Origin: ZC4RG29 sp036273935
Lineage (GTDB): Bacteria; Bacteroidota; Bacteroidia; Cytophagales; Cyclobacteriaceae
Direction of reading: 5' to 3'
Assembly (NCBI GenBank): GCA_036273935.1
Contig: DASUGQ010000339.1
Span: forward strand, 1-31,717
Length of the DNA stretch: 31,717 nt
The notes below the pieces were generated by a model, which worked only from the letters and a program-made list of their open reading frames with translations, was not told the origin of the DNA and did not search any database. Shown here piece by piece: positions 14,557 to 22,306 of the stretch (its first letter is position 1; every line of letters starts with the position of its first letter). Made by a program: the position numbers and the translations under genes.

Positions 14557-17500
14557 TCACTCAACCCGTCGGTTTTTTTTCTTGCTATGTCGCACAACGT
14601 TTAAAGATCCCCGGATTGCGCTTTTAACCCAATAGTTAAAAATAGACTTCTGGGGGATCCGGAGTTGTTTAACCGTGGCGGTTGCATTGTCCCTGTTGTG
14701 CCTGATCACCAGTCCGTCGGCAACCAGGGTGGAGAGCTCGCTTCCAACATTCTTCTTTTCCGGCTCATCTCTTTTAAAAATGTTTAAATGTAATTTTTCA
14801 TATGTCATCAGCGCACGGCCTTCTGCGAAGAGTCGGTTTGCGTCAATTGACAGTTGGTATTTGTCAAGGTGACCTGACTTTATTTCAAGAGATTCCAGAG
14901 GCAATATCATCGAATTGAGGATTTTCATATCGAAGGGTTCGATATTGACAACGAGATTAAATGATGAAGAATCAATTGTATTGTATTGAACGGCAACCGG
15001 CGCCTTACCATACAATCTCGCTGAGGCCTGCAGTGAAAGCGTTTTCGCTTCGTTTACCCTTCTACCAACCGTGGCCTGGATTCCGTCAATTTCAATTCTG
15101 CCCGTATTGGCAGTTCTGGCTGAGACTTCCTCATACGTGATATCTCCGTTTTTTATAACTATACCATCTGTGTCAATCTTGCCCTTGTAAAGCAACTCAT
15201 CCAATGTGACCGGCTTCTCGAGCATTGGTGGGTCGGGAAGCCGCTTGTCTCTTTTGATATGAACTGAAAAATCATCTAAGTAAATGGAATCAGAGCGGAT
15301 CATCTTCAAATTCATGGCACTATCCAACTGCAGATTCTTGAATCTAATTTTCCTCAGATCGCCAGAAATCACGTCAGTCTGTTCGGTTATCTTGCCATAG
15401 TATCGTGGATTGGGAGCAAAATTCAGGTGTTCGATGAATACTTCGTCCTGAAGAAGGTTTAAGCCTGAAACGGTAATGGTCGATTTGCTACTTTTCAATT
15501 CCAATTGGTCGCTGACTATGTGATAGTTGCCGTTTTCCAATTCACCGGAGAGGTTTCCATGAATGGCGATGTTACGCTGCGGTAGCCGGAGAGTGGCGTT
15601 ATGAATGCTGAATTTTTTTATCAGGTCGACGTCTATGGGCTTCTCATCTTCTTCATTTTGCTCTAAACGAACTACAGGATTGAATACCTCAATTTCGGTT
15701 GCAACGGGTTCATGTTCACTTGTGATATGCAGGCCAGAAAGAAACAGGCTGTCAACAAAAGCGAGAGAATCTCCGGAGGCATGAAATACGCCAATGTTTT
15801 TAGCGTAAAGCCGTGGAATTGATTTCAGGTCGCCCGTTCCATTGAATTCGCCAATCTCCAGGTAAGGAGCGGAGATTGAAAGATCGCGATCCAGGTATCG
15901 GGCCTGGTGAGCCGCCGTCTTGCTTTTCGAGTCAACTATTATTGAGTCAATTTGTATTTGACGATCTCCGCTTTTCTCAAAATTATAAATCCGCGCAATC
16001 AGTTCCTTAAACAAGATCTCATGATTATCAAAGATCAGTTCTTTTCCACTTAAGTCTTCAACCTGAAATGCGATGCCAGTTTTATTTTGTCTTAACTTGC
16101 TTGTTAAATGGGCTATGGAAAAATCATTTACCGTAGTCATCGCAGTGTCCTGGTTTTTTGAATTTTTTTCACCCGGAATTTCTCCCGTGGCGGTCGCATC
16201 GTCGATTTCAATTTTACCCCAGTGATGCTCATTTATCCTCGACAAATCTCCGTCGAATGTGGGTATTGCCCGCACGCCGGTAAAAGCCATATGAAAGCTG
16301 TCAATGTCCAAATCCAATGTTTGAACCGATGCGATTTGTTCGGTTAAGTCAAGTCCGCCTGCATGAACGGTCGACCCAGTATTTTTAAGATTGGCGTTAA
16401 TCGACTTTACCTTCAGCAATGACAACTGGTGAGGAGTAACCTTCAGGGAAAATTCCTTAATGTCTTGTACTGTGGCATCTATGCCCTTGAGTTTTATTTC
16501 ATTGTTGTTGTCTCGGTAATTCAGGTTGACATTTCGCAAAGCCAAACTTTTTATATAAGGGGAGACTTTTCGACCTGATCTTTCCGGCGGAATGGGGAAA
16601 AGTTTCAGATAGTCGGGCGTAACAGTAATGTTGGCATTTTCCAGTTCAACGCTATGCGCAAGTATTTTTTTGTCAAAAATGAAATTAAGGATTCTGAAAT
16701 TCTCCATGTGAATTCTATCACATTCCACAAATTCCTGTCCGGTGACACTAGACAATCGTGCATCTGATATGGTGAAACTTCGGTGTTCACCCATTGATAT
16801 CTTGCTGAATGAGAAGTTTACATTGTCATTGAGTTTTAATTCAGTGCCATGAAAATCGAAGAGAATCTCACCAATCTGAAACCGGCTGCTGTCTTTAATT
16901 ACCTTGAATGCATGTAACGTTATATCGATATCATCAAGTGATGATTTTAACGAATCATTTTTAATGACGAACATAAGATTTGTTTGTGCATCCTTTATGA
17001 CAGCACTATCGAGGTCCACTTCGCCAAAAGTTTGTTTCATGATATCCATCAGGGGATGTTGATAGGGATCACTGTCTTTTCTGCTCGTCTTATCTGTTGA
17101 AAGTCTTCCGGTGATATGGGGTTCAATGATTTCAAGTTTGCGCAGCTTGAATCGTTGGTTGTAATAGAGTTCATTGTAATCAAGTTGATTGATTAAAACG
17201 GATTTCCCGTTGACCGCAATTTTTGAATTTGTGACGCTGTCTGCGGATTCGAAGGCAAAATCCTTGAAGATCAGGTAGTGTTCGGGATACTTATACTCGA
17301 CTTCTGAAAACGAAAAAGACGATTTATTAAGATCAACTTTTTGAGCCTGAATGTTGAGTTGCAGTCTTCCTTTACTGCTTAGTTGCCGCATGTTCCAGTC
17401 CTTCACGAGAAAATCGATCAACTTCAGGTGGAGAAGTTCGCTATTGTTTTTTTCAATCTTGAGGTCACCGCGGCTGATTCGCACTGACTGAACATTAAAA

Positions 17501-17961
17501 CGGTCCATTACCGATTCGACAGCCGGGAAAATTCTAATTAGTGTTTGTGCGACATTAAGTTGTCCCCGACTTGTACCTTCTTTTGCGATAATTTCGATGG
17601 AGGGTTCGGCTATCATCAGGTTTTCAATGGTGACCTGACCTACCTTAAAGAATGATTTCAGCGATCCGAAATTGGCGTGTATGAGGGGGATGTTCACGCT
17701 GCGAATACCCTTTGCCGGGGCATGGTCCTCTTTTTTCTTGATTTGAATATTTTCGAGTCTGAACTCAAGCGTTCGCAAATTGATGTCCGACTTATCGATG
17801 ATCAATTCGAATTCTCCATGGGTTTTTGACTCAATCAGTTCTGAAAGAGCATTCTTGAACGTCCGTATTTTCAAATACTCGACCACAACGAAAAAAAAGG
17901 CGACAAAACCAATTGTGCCGGAAATAAGCAAAGCAATTCGGTGGGACCTTTTACTTCTCAC
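14557..17961 (-). CDS. Large AsmA-like membrane-anchored protein
   Basis: A 1134-residue protein with a single N-terminal membrane helix (about 9-28) and a very long periplasmic part. The region after the helix (FKNALSELIES..., DINLRTLEFRLENIQI, IPLIHANFGSLKSFFKVGQVTIENLMI, PSIEI) has the AsmA N-terminal style. The remainder repeats short amphipathic beta units with phrases such as IDSIIVDSKSK and LDDFSVHIKRDK. It probably forms a hydrophobic groove of the AsmA/TamB lipid-transfer type, though I assign this from pattern, not a profile match. The start codon is GTG; an ATG 7 nt upstream is in another frame and closes after five codons. The Dabb gene lies 30 nt upstream on the same strand. Confidence 0.75.
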   Translation of the reverse strand: MRSKRSHRIALLISGTIGFVAFFFVVVEYLKIRTFKNALSELIESKTHGEFELIIDKSDINLRTLEFRLENIQIKKKEDHAPAKGIRSVNIPLIHANFGSLKSFFKVGQVTIENLMIAEPSIEIIAKEGTSRGQLNVAQTLIRIFPAVESVMDRFNVQSVRISRGDLKIEKNNSELLHLKLIDFLVKDWNMRQLSSKGRLQLNIQAQKVDLNKSSFSFSEVEYKYPEHYLIFKDFAFESADSVTNSKIAVNGKSVLINQLDYNELYYNQRFKLRKLEIIEPHITGRLSTDKTSRKDSDPYQHPLMDIMKQTFGEVDLDSAVIKDAQTNLMFVIKNDSLKSSLDDIDITLHAFKVIKDSSRFQIGEILFDFHGTELKLNDNVNFSFSKISMGEHRSFTISDARLSSVTGQEFVECDRIHMENFRILNFIFDKKILAHSVELENANITVTPDYLKLFPIPPERSGRKVSPYIKSLALRNVNLNYRDNNNEIKLKGIDATVQDIKEFSLKVTPHQLSLLKVKSINANLKNTGSTVHAGGLDLTEQIASVQTLDLDIDSFHMAFTGVRAIPTFDGDLSRINEHHWGKIEIDDATATGEIPGEKNSKNQDTAMTTVNDFSIAHLTSKLRQNKTGIAFQVEDLSGKELIFDNHEILFKELIARIYNFEKSGDRQIQIDSIIVDSKSKTAAHQARYLDRDLSISAPYLEIGEFNGTGDLKSIPRLYAKNIGVFHASGDSLAFVDSLFLSGLHITSEHEPVATEIEVFNPVVRLEQNEEDEKPIDVDLIKKFSIHNATLRLPQRNIAIHGNLSGELENGNYHIVSDQLELKSSKSTITVSGLNLLQDEVFIEHLNFAPNPRYYGKITEQTDVISGDLRKIRFKNLQLDSAMNLKMIRSDSIYLDDFSVHIKRDKRLPDPPMLEKPVTLDELLYKGKIDTDGIVIKNGDITYEEVSARTANTGRIEIDGIQATVGRRVNEAKTLSLQASARLYGKAPVAVQYNTIDSSSFNLVVNIEPFDMKILNSMILPLESLEIKSGHLDKYQLSIDANRLFAEGRALMTYEKLHLNIFKRDEPEKKNVGSELSTLVADGLVIRHNRDNATATVKQLRIPQKSIFNYWVKSAIRGSLNVVRHSKKKNRRVE

Positions 17962-17991
17962 ACTTCATCCTCTATTGAGGCTTTCTATCTT

Positions 17992-18396
17992 TCAGATGGA
18001 AATTGAGTCATAAACGACAACCTTTTCCCACAAGTGGGAGTAGTCGTCTACGAATTTTTTATGAATGGGGTGAATTTGATAAGCGTCCTGACCTGCTACG
18101 TCGTCAAAGAACAGCAATTCGGAAGCCTGGTAACTATTATCAACCACGTCACGCTTCTCAGTGCTGGCCGGTACTCCAATGTGAATGGCTTTTATCGTTT
18201 CAATTTTTTCAAGAGAGCGCAACCCTTCAATGAGTTTATTCAGGTCTTCCCTGGAATCAGGATTTTTCAACCAGAAAAATACGTGGTGGGTAAGCATCTT
18301 TTTCTTTTTAGTAGTTAGGGGAAAGGCATTTGTGGCGCCGGCCAGGCCGAGTCCAACTGCACTTGCCACAAAAGTCCTTCGGGTTTGTTTTTCCAT
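17992..18396 (-). CDS. Dabb (stress-response A/B barrel) protein with Tat-like signal
   Basis: A 134-residue protein. The Dabb domain runs from about 35 to 130: LTHHVFFWLKNPDSREDLNKL, then the KAIHIGVPA strand, and a HPIHKKFVDDYSHLWEKVVVYD tail with the usual H and Y/W positions. It is preceded by a twin-arginine leader (TRRTFVASAVGLGLAGATNAF), so the mature protein is probably exported folded. Dabb domains occur as dimers and in enzymes of secondary or carbohydrate metabolism; no function can be fixed. It is the first gene upstream of the AsmA-like gene and may share a transcript with it. An internal Met at residue 34 could give a cytoplasmic form. Confidence 0.85.
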   Translation of the reverse strand: MEKQTRRTFVASAVGLGLAGATNAFPLTTKKKKMLTHHVFFWLKNPDSREDLNKLIEGLRSLEKIETIKAIHIGVPASTEKRDVVDNSYQASELLFFDDVAGQDAYQIHPIHKKFVDDYSHLWEKVVVYDSISI

Positions 18397-18474
18397 GGTA
18401 ATTTAAATTAAGGAGGGAAAATAGCAAAAATACTGGAGGGGTTATGTGCAATTGTTGAACTGGGTTAGGAAATT

Positions 18475-18864
18475 TCAGACGGTAATCTCGAGGCGATTTC
18501 CGTCAGGGTCCAGAACGACACTCTCATAATATCCGTCGCCGGTTGTTCTGGGCTCACCAATTACTTCAAAGCCGTCCTTTTTCAACTGTGAAGTTAGAAG
18601 ATCGACAGCAGGTCTGCTTCCGACTGATAGGGCAAAATGACTTAACCCGACAAACTGTGAACGGTTATCATTTTCATGTCTCTCAAGTTTTGGCATCTGC
18701 ATAATTTCAAGCCGGCACCCGGTGTCAAAGGTTAGGAAATAAGATGAGAAGCTCTTGTTTTCATTAACATACAAATTACCCGGCACGGCTTTAAAGTAAT
18801 TTATATAGAACGCCTTTAACCGCTCAAGATCATTTGTCCAAATGGCGATATGTTCGATTTTCAT
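18475..18864 (-). CDS. VOC family metalloenzyme (glyoxalase-like)
   Basis: A 129-residue protein made of two beta-alpha-beta-beta-beta units. Candidate metal ligands stand at the classical positions: H5 (IEHIAIWT), E53 (RLEIMQ), H76 (LSHFALS) and E126 (NRLEITV). The C-terminal VVLDPDGNRLEI signature is typical of the family, which includes lactoylglutathione lyase and many lyases and dioxygenases. The substrate cannot be deduced. It lies 72 nt downstream of ilvA on the same strand and may receive readthrough, but a metabolic link to isoleucine synthesis is not evident. Confidence 0.88.
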   Translation of the reverse strand: MKIEHIAIWTNDLERLKAFYINYFKAVPGNLYVNENKSFSSYFLTFDTGCRLEIMQMPKLERHENDNRSQFVGLSHFALSVGSRPAVDLLTSQLKKDGFEVIGEPRTTGDGYYESVVLDPDGNRLEITV

Positions 18865-18936
18865 GACGTTATTTCCCGGTTTTTAAGTAATCGTTATTTG
18901 CCGTGAGGGAATGTTCAGCAATGATAAACGCCTCTA

Positions 18937-20202
18937 TCACACGAGGTACTCAAACAGATTCTCGTTTTGATTGATCAGTGTAAAATTGAGTTTATGCACA
19001 TTCATTCGCTCAATGAGCTTGTCAAAGTCTTCACGCGATTTCACTTCAATGCCAATCAAAGCGGGACCAGTCTCCTTGTTGTGTTTCTGCATGAATTCGA
19101 ACCGCACAATGTCATCATTTGGTCCGAGGATGTCATTGACAAATTCTTTCAAAGCGCCTGGCCGCTGAGCGAACCGCACAAGAAAATAATGCTTGAGACC
19201 TTCATAAAGCAATGATCGTTCTTTGATTTCCTGCATGCGGTCAATGTCATTGTTGCCGCCACTCAGGATGCATACCACTTTCTTGCCCGCCAATTTTTTA
19301 GCATATAAATCCAGTGCGGCGATCGTGAGCGCTCCCGCCGGCTCAGCCACAATGGCGTCCTCATTGTAGAGTTGAAGAATCGTTGAGCTGATCTTCCCTT
19401 CGGGGACAAGAATCATGTCTGAAATGATATCCTTACAAAGGGCAAATGTTATGTCACCCACTCGTTTCACGGCAGCACCGTCCACAAATCGGTTGATCTT
19501 TTCCAGCACAACGGGTCTACCGGCTTTTAATGCCTCTGCCATCGACGGAGCACCTGACGGCTCAACGCCGATCACTTTTGTGTTCGGTGCATGGGTTTTG
19601 AAGTATGTCCCCACGCCTGCGCACAAACCGCCTCCTCCGATCGGTATAAGAATGTAATCAATATCAGAAAGTTCATCCAGTATTTCTTTGCCAACGGTCC
19701 CCTGCCCTTCAATTACTTTCAAATGATCGAACGGCGGGATGAATACCATATTATTTAGTGAGGCAAACTCAAGAGCATGCTGTTGACTTTCGTCGAAAGT
19801 ATCACCGATGAGCACAATGTCAATGTTGTTGCCGCCAAACATCTTTACCTGGTTGATCTTCTGCTTTGGCGTGGTCGATGGCATATACACTACGCCATGA
19901 ATGTTTAACCGGTGACACGAAAATGAAAATCCCTGTGCATGATTGCCTGCGCTCGCACAGGCCACTCCGCGCTTGCGTTGATCGTCAGTAAGGCTTTGTA
20001 TGAGGTTGTATGCGCCTCTGAGTTTATAGGACCTGACGATTTGTAAGTCTTCTCGCTTCAAATAAATTTTAGCGTCGAATTTTTCGGAAAGTTTCTTGTG
20101 ATATTGTAATGGTGTTTTGAGTGCTACGCCCGTCAAAACTTCTGCCGCAGCATCGATATTCAGAGCATATGATGTGGTGTCAGATGACATGTTGCTTTTC
20201 AT
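18937..20202 (-). CDS. ilvA: Threonine dehydratase (threonine ammonia-lyase), biosynthetic
   Basis: A 421-residue PLP enzyme converting threonine to 2-oxobutanoate, the first committed step to isoleucine. The PLP lysine is K60 in RSYKLRGAYN. The substrate loop is SAGNHAQG (84-91) and the phosphate-binding GGGGLCAG follows near 195. A short C-terminal ACT-like regulatory region (about 335-421) with FAQRPGALKEFVNDILGP suggests feedback control by isoleucine, as in the ~420-residue IlvA type. Its ATG overlaps the upstream methyltransferase stop codon by one base (TAATG), implying translational coupling. An in-frame Met four codons later is an alternative start. The gene closes the ilv cluster. 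Confidence 0.95.
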   Translation of the reverse strand: MKSNMSSDTTSYALNIDAAAEVLTGVALKTPLQYHKKLSEKFDAKIYLKREDLQIVRSYKLRGAYNLIQSLTDDQRKRGVACASAGNHAQGFSFSCHRLNIHGVVYMPSTTPKQKINQVKMFGGNNIDIVLIGDTFDESQQHALEFASLNNMVFIPPFDHLKVIEGQGTVGKEILDELSDIDYILIPIGGGGLCAGVGTYFKTHAPNTKVIGVEPSGAPSMAEALKAGRPVVLEKINRFVDGAAVKRVGDITFALCKDIISDMILVPEGKISSTILQLYNEDAIVAEPAGALTIAALDLYAKKLAGKKVVCILSGGNNDIDRMQEIKERSLLYEGLKHYFLVRFAQRPGALKEFVNDILGPNDDIVRFEFMQKHNKETGPALIGIEVKSREDFDKLIERMNVHKLNFTLINQNENLFEYLV

Positions 20203-20780
20203 TATTTCTTCACGGCAATCACTATTCCGGTTGCCCAGGATTGTTTTGTTACAGACAGATCGTCACGCATCTCGAGGATCTCTAGGAGGTGCCTAACTTT
20301 TTCAGCGTGACCGTCGGGCCAGTTAGATTGAGGCAGCATATCGTCAATGATATAGAACGCTCCCTTGCTCAGCATATTGAGCGTTTCATCCATCATCAGG
20401 AATTTGCCGTGCCAGGTGTCCGCAAAGATGTAGTCGAACTTCTCAGGCTTATTGATTTCAATCCATTCGCCTCCATCCTTACAGATTAATTGCAGGCGAT
20501 GATCGTTTCCAAGAAATGAACTGGCTATCCCCTGAAATCGTGAATCATGATCAACTGAAGTTAATCTCGAGTCTTCGTCCATACCATCCAGGATCCACGA
20601 AGTCGATAGACCAGTGCCGGTACCCAATTCGAGAAACCTGCCTGAGGGTTTTGAGCGGGCTAATGTCCGAAGCAATGAACAGGTTAATTCCTCCGATGCC
20701 ATCGTAAAACCGGATGATCGTGTAGCATCTTCAATCTGACGATACGTCTTCGGAAAAGGCTGATTTATTTTCGTTGTCAT
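20202..20780 (-). CDS. SAM-dependent methyltransferase, class I
   Basis: A 192-residue enzyme with motif I LELGTGTGLSTSWIL (about 51-65), a DHD acidic loop after strand 2 (SVDHDSRF) and FDYIFADTWHGKF, which resembles the metal-binding DAxK region of O-methyltransferases, though the match is loose. It sits between ilvC and ilvA and is coupled to ilvA by a TAATG overlap. No known step of branched-chain synthesis needs it, so its role is unexplained. Its ATG lies only 2 nt after the U-run of a strong terminator, leaving essentially no leader on any transcript that reads through. The N-terminal residues QPFPKTYRQIEDATRSSGFT appear genuine, which argues for this start. Confidence 0.88.
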   Translation of the reverse strand: MTTKINQPFPKTYRQIEDATRSSGFTMASEELTCSLLRTLARSKPSGRFLELGTGTGLSTSWILDGMDEDSRLTSVDHDSRFQGIASSFLGNDHRLQLICKDGGEWIEINKPEKFDYIFADTWHGKFLMMDETLNMLSKGAFYIIDDMLPQSNWPDGHAEKVRHLLEILEMRDDLSVTKQSWATGIVIAVKK

Positions 20781-20782
20781 AT

Positions 20783-20826
20783 AAAAAAAATGCTAATGTA
20801 CCGATGATAACACCGGCACATTAGCA
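20783..20826 (-). terminator. Strong terminator between ilvC and the methyltransferase
   Basis: On the minus strand a 13-bp stem (TGCTAATGTGCCG with CGGTACATTAGCA, one G-U pair) encloses a 10-nt loop and is followed directly by eight U residues. It starts 22 nt after the ilvC stop codon and ends 2 nt before the methyltransferase ATG. It should end most ilvEDBNC transcripts. Confidence 0.9.
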
Positions 20827-20848
20827 CCTCGGTGATTGATGGATAAGA

Positions 20849-21919
20849 TTAGTTAATCATGCTTGCTTCGACCGTTGCCTTTTCAGGTCTCAGTTTACGT
20901 ACGGCAGCACCGGCTTGCCAGAGCTCGCTCTCACGAAGCTCTTTCAGTTCCTCGGCAAGCTTCTCACGATAGTCAGGTTTGCTGCAGGTATCAATAGTGC
21001 GTTTTGCCTCGGCGCCTGTAGCGACACTCTTGTACAATTCCTGAAATACGGGAAGTGTGGCTGCTTTGAATTTCTTTTTCCAGTCCAATGCGCCACGCTG
21101 CGCAGTAGTAGAACAGTTAGCATACATCCAGTCCATTCCGTTTTCAGCAACAAGCGGCATCAGACTTTGGGTTAATTCTTCAACAGTTTCGTTGAATGCT
21201 TCTGAAGGTGTGTGCCCATTTGCACGAAGCACTTCATATTGTGCCTCAAAAATTCCTGCGATTGCGCCCATCAGGGTTCCGCGCTCGCCTGAAAGATCCG
21301 AGAATACTTCCTTTTTGAAATCGGTTTCAAAGAGATAGCCTGATCCAACACCAATACCAAGGGCAATGGCTTTTTCTTTTGCTTGACCCGTTGCGTCCTG
21401 GAAGATGGCGTAGCTGGAATTGATGCCTTTTCCCTGCAAGAATAACCTCCTCACCGACGTTCCTGAACCTTTTGGTGCGACAAGAATTACATCAACATCC
21501 GCAGGAGGGATGATGCCGGTTTGTTCTTTAAAGGTGATTCCAAAACCATGTGAAAAATATAGCGTCTTGCCTTTTGTGAGATAAGGTTTCAACGTCGGCC
21601 ACAAAGCGATCTGCCCGGCATCAGAAAGAAGAAACTGAATGATGGTGCCGCGCTTGGCTGCTTCTTCAATCTCAAATAAAGTTTCTCCTGGTACCCAGCC
21701 ATGTTCAACAGCCTTATCCCATGTTTTTGATCCCTTGCGTTGACCGACAATAACATTGAAGCCATTATCGCGAAGGTTCAATGCCTGAGCCGGTCCCTGA
21801 ACACCATATCCGATGATGGCGATTGTTTCATTCTTTAAAACATTCAGCGCTTTTTCCATGGGGAATTCTTCCCGTGTTACGACTTCTTCGATTACACCGC
21901 CAAAGTTGATCTTTGCCAT
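20849..21919 (-). CDS. ilvC: Ketol-acid reductoisomerase (acetohydroxyacid isomeroreductase)
   Basis: A 356-residue enzyme that rearranges and reduces acetolactate or acetohydroxybutyrate with NAD(P)H. The Rossmann motif reads IIGYGVQGPAQALNLRDNG (35-53), and the basic R61/K62 after strand 2 favours NADPH. H124 (YFSHGF), VAPKGSG (148-153) and the Mg ligands D208 and E212 in DLSGERG belong to the knotted catalytic part. The usual GYGSQGHAHA box is replaced by GYGVQGPAQA, seen in longer class I-like enzymes. It is the last gene before the strong terminator at 20783-20826 and starts 45 nt after ilvN. Confidence 0.96.
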   Translation of the reverse strand: MAKINFGGVIEEVVTREEFPMEKALNVLKNETIAIIGYGVQGPAQALNLRDNGFNVIVGQRKGSKTWDKAVEHGWVPGETLFEIEEAAKRGTIIQFLLSDAGQIALWPTLKPYLTKGKTLYFSHGFGITFKEQTGIIPPADVDVILVAPKGSGTSVRRLFLQGKGINSSYAIFQDATGQAKEKAIALGIGVGSGYLFETDFKKEVFSDLSGERGTLMGAIAGIFEAQYEVLRANGHTPSEAFNETVEELTQSLMPLVAENGMDWMYANCSTTAQRGALDWKKKFKAATLPVFQELYKSVATGAEAKRTIDTCSKPDYREKLAEELKELRESELWQAGAAVRKLRPEKATVEASMIN

Positions 21920-21964
21920 AATTGTTTGTTTAAAATATTTACTGGTTTAATTATCAATTCGTCA

Positions 21965-22297
21965 TTATCTGATTGCCCTGGTTTCTTCAGGCACCCGGCA
22001 ACCATGTTTTTCACTGCGCTCATAATACGCGTCACTGCCTTCATAATAATTTGCGTACTCCACTTCAATGAGTTTTTCCAACTGATGTTTTACTTTCTCC
22101 ATCAGGTCAGCTGTGGTGTATAGCAAAATGATGGCGCCGCCCTTATAAAAATCCGTTTCATTTTCATGCGCGATTAATTTTTTGATTCGAACACGACGCC
22201 GGTTCAATACATTTACAATCCGGTTGAGGATCGAGAAATTATTTTCCGCAGCCAGTTCGAGCGTATATTCCTTCTTCATATCTCTTTGATCGTTCAT
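21965..22297 (-). CDS. ilvN: Acetolactate synthase small (regulatory) subunit, ACT-only
   Basis: A 110-residue protein with one ACT domain (about 9-82: EYTLELAAENNFSILNRIVNVLNRRRVRIKKL). It would bind valine and set feedback inhibition of the catalytic subunit encoded just upstream. Many bacterial IlvH/IlvN proteins are about 160-180 residues, with a second C-terminal domain. This one ends after a short charged tail (DAYYERSEKHGCRVPEETRAIR), so it is the short form. A start at MKKEY, six residues later, is also possible. It lies 9 nt after ilvB and 45 nt before ilvC. Confidence 0.9.
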   Translation of the reverse strand: MNDQRDMKKEYTLELAAENNFSILNRIVNVLNRRRVRIKKLIAHENETDFYKGGAIILLYTTADLMEKVKHQLEKLIEVEYANYYEGSDAYYERSEKHGCRVPEETRAIR

Positions 22298-22306
22298 AGT
22301 CTTTCT

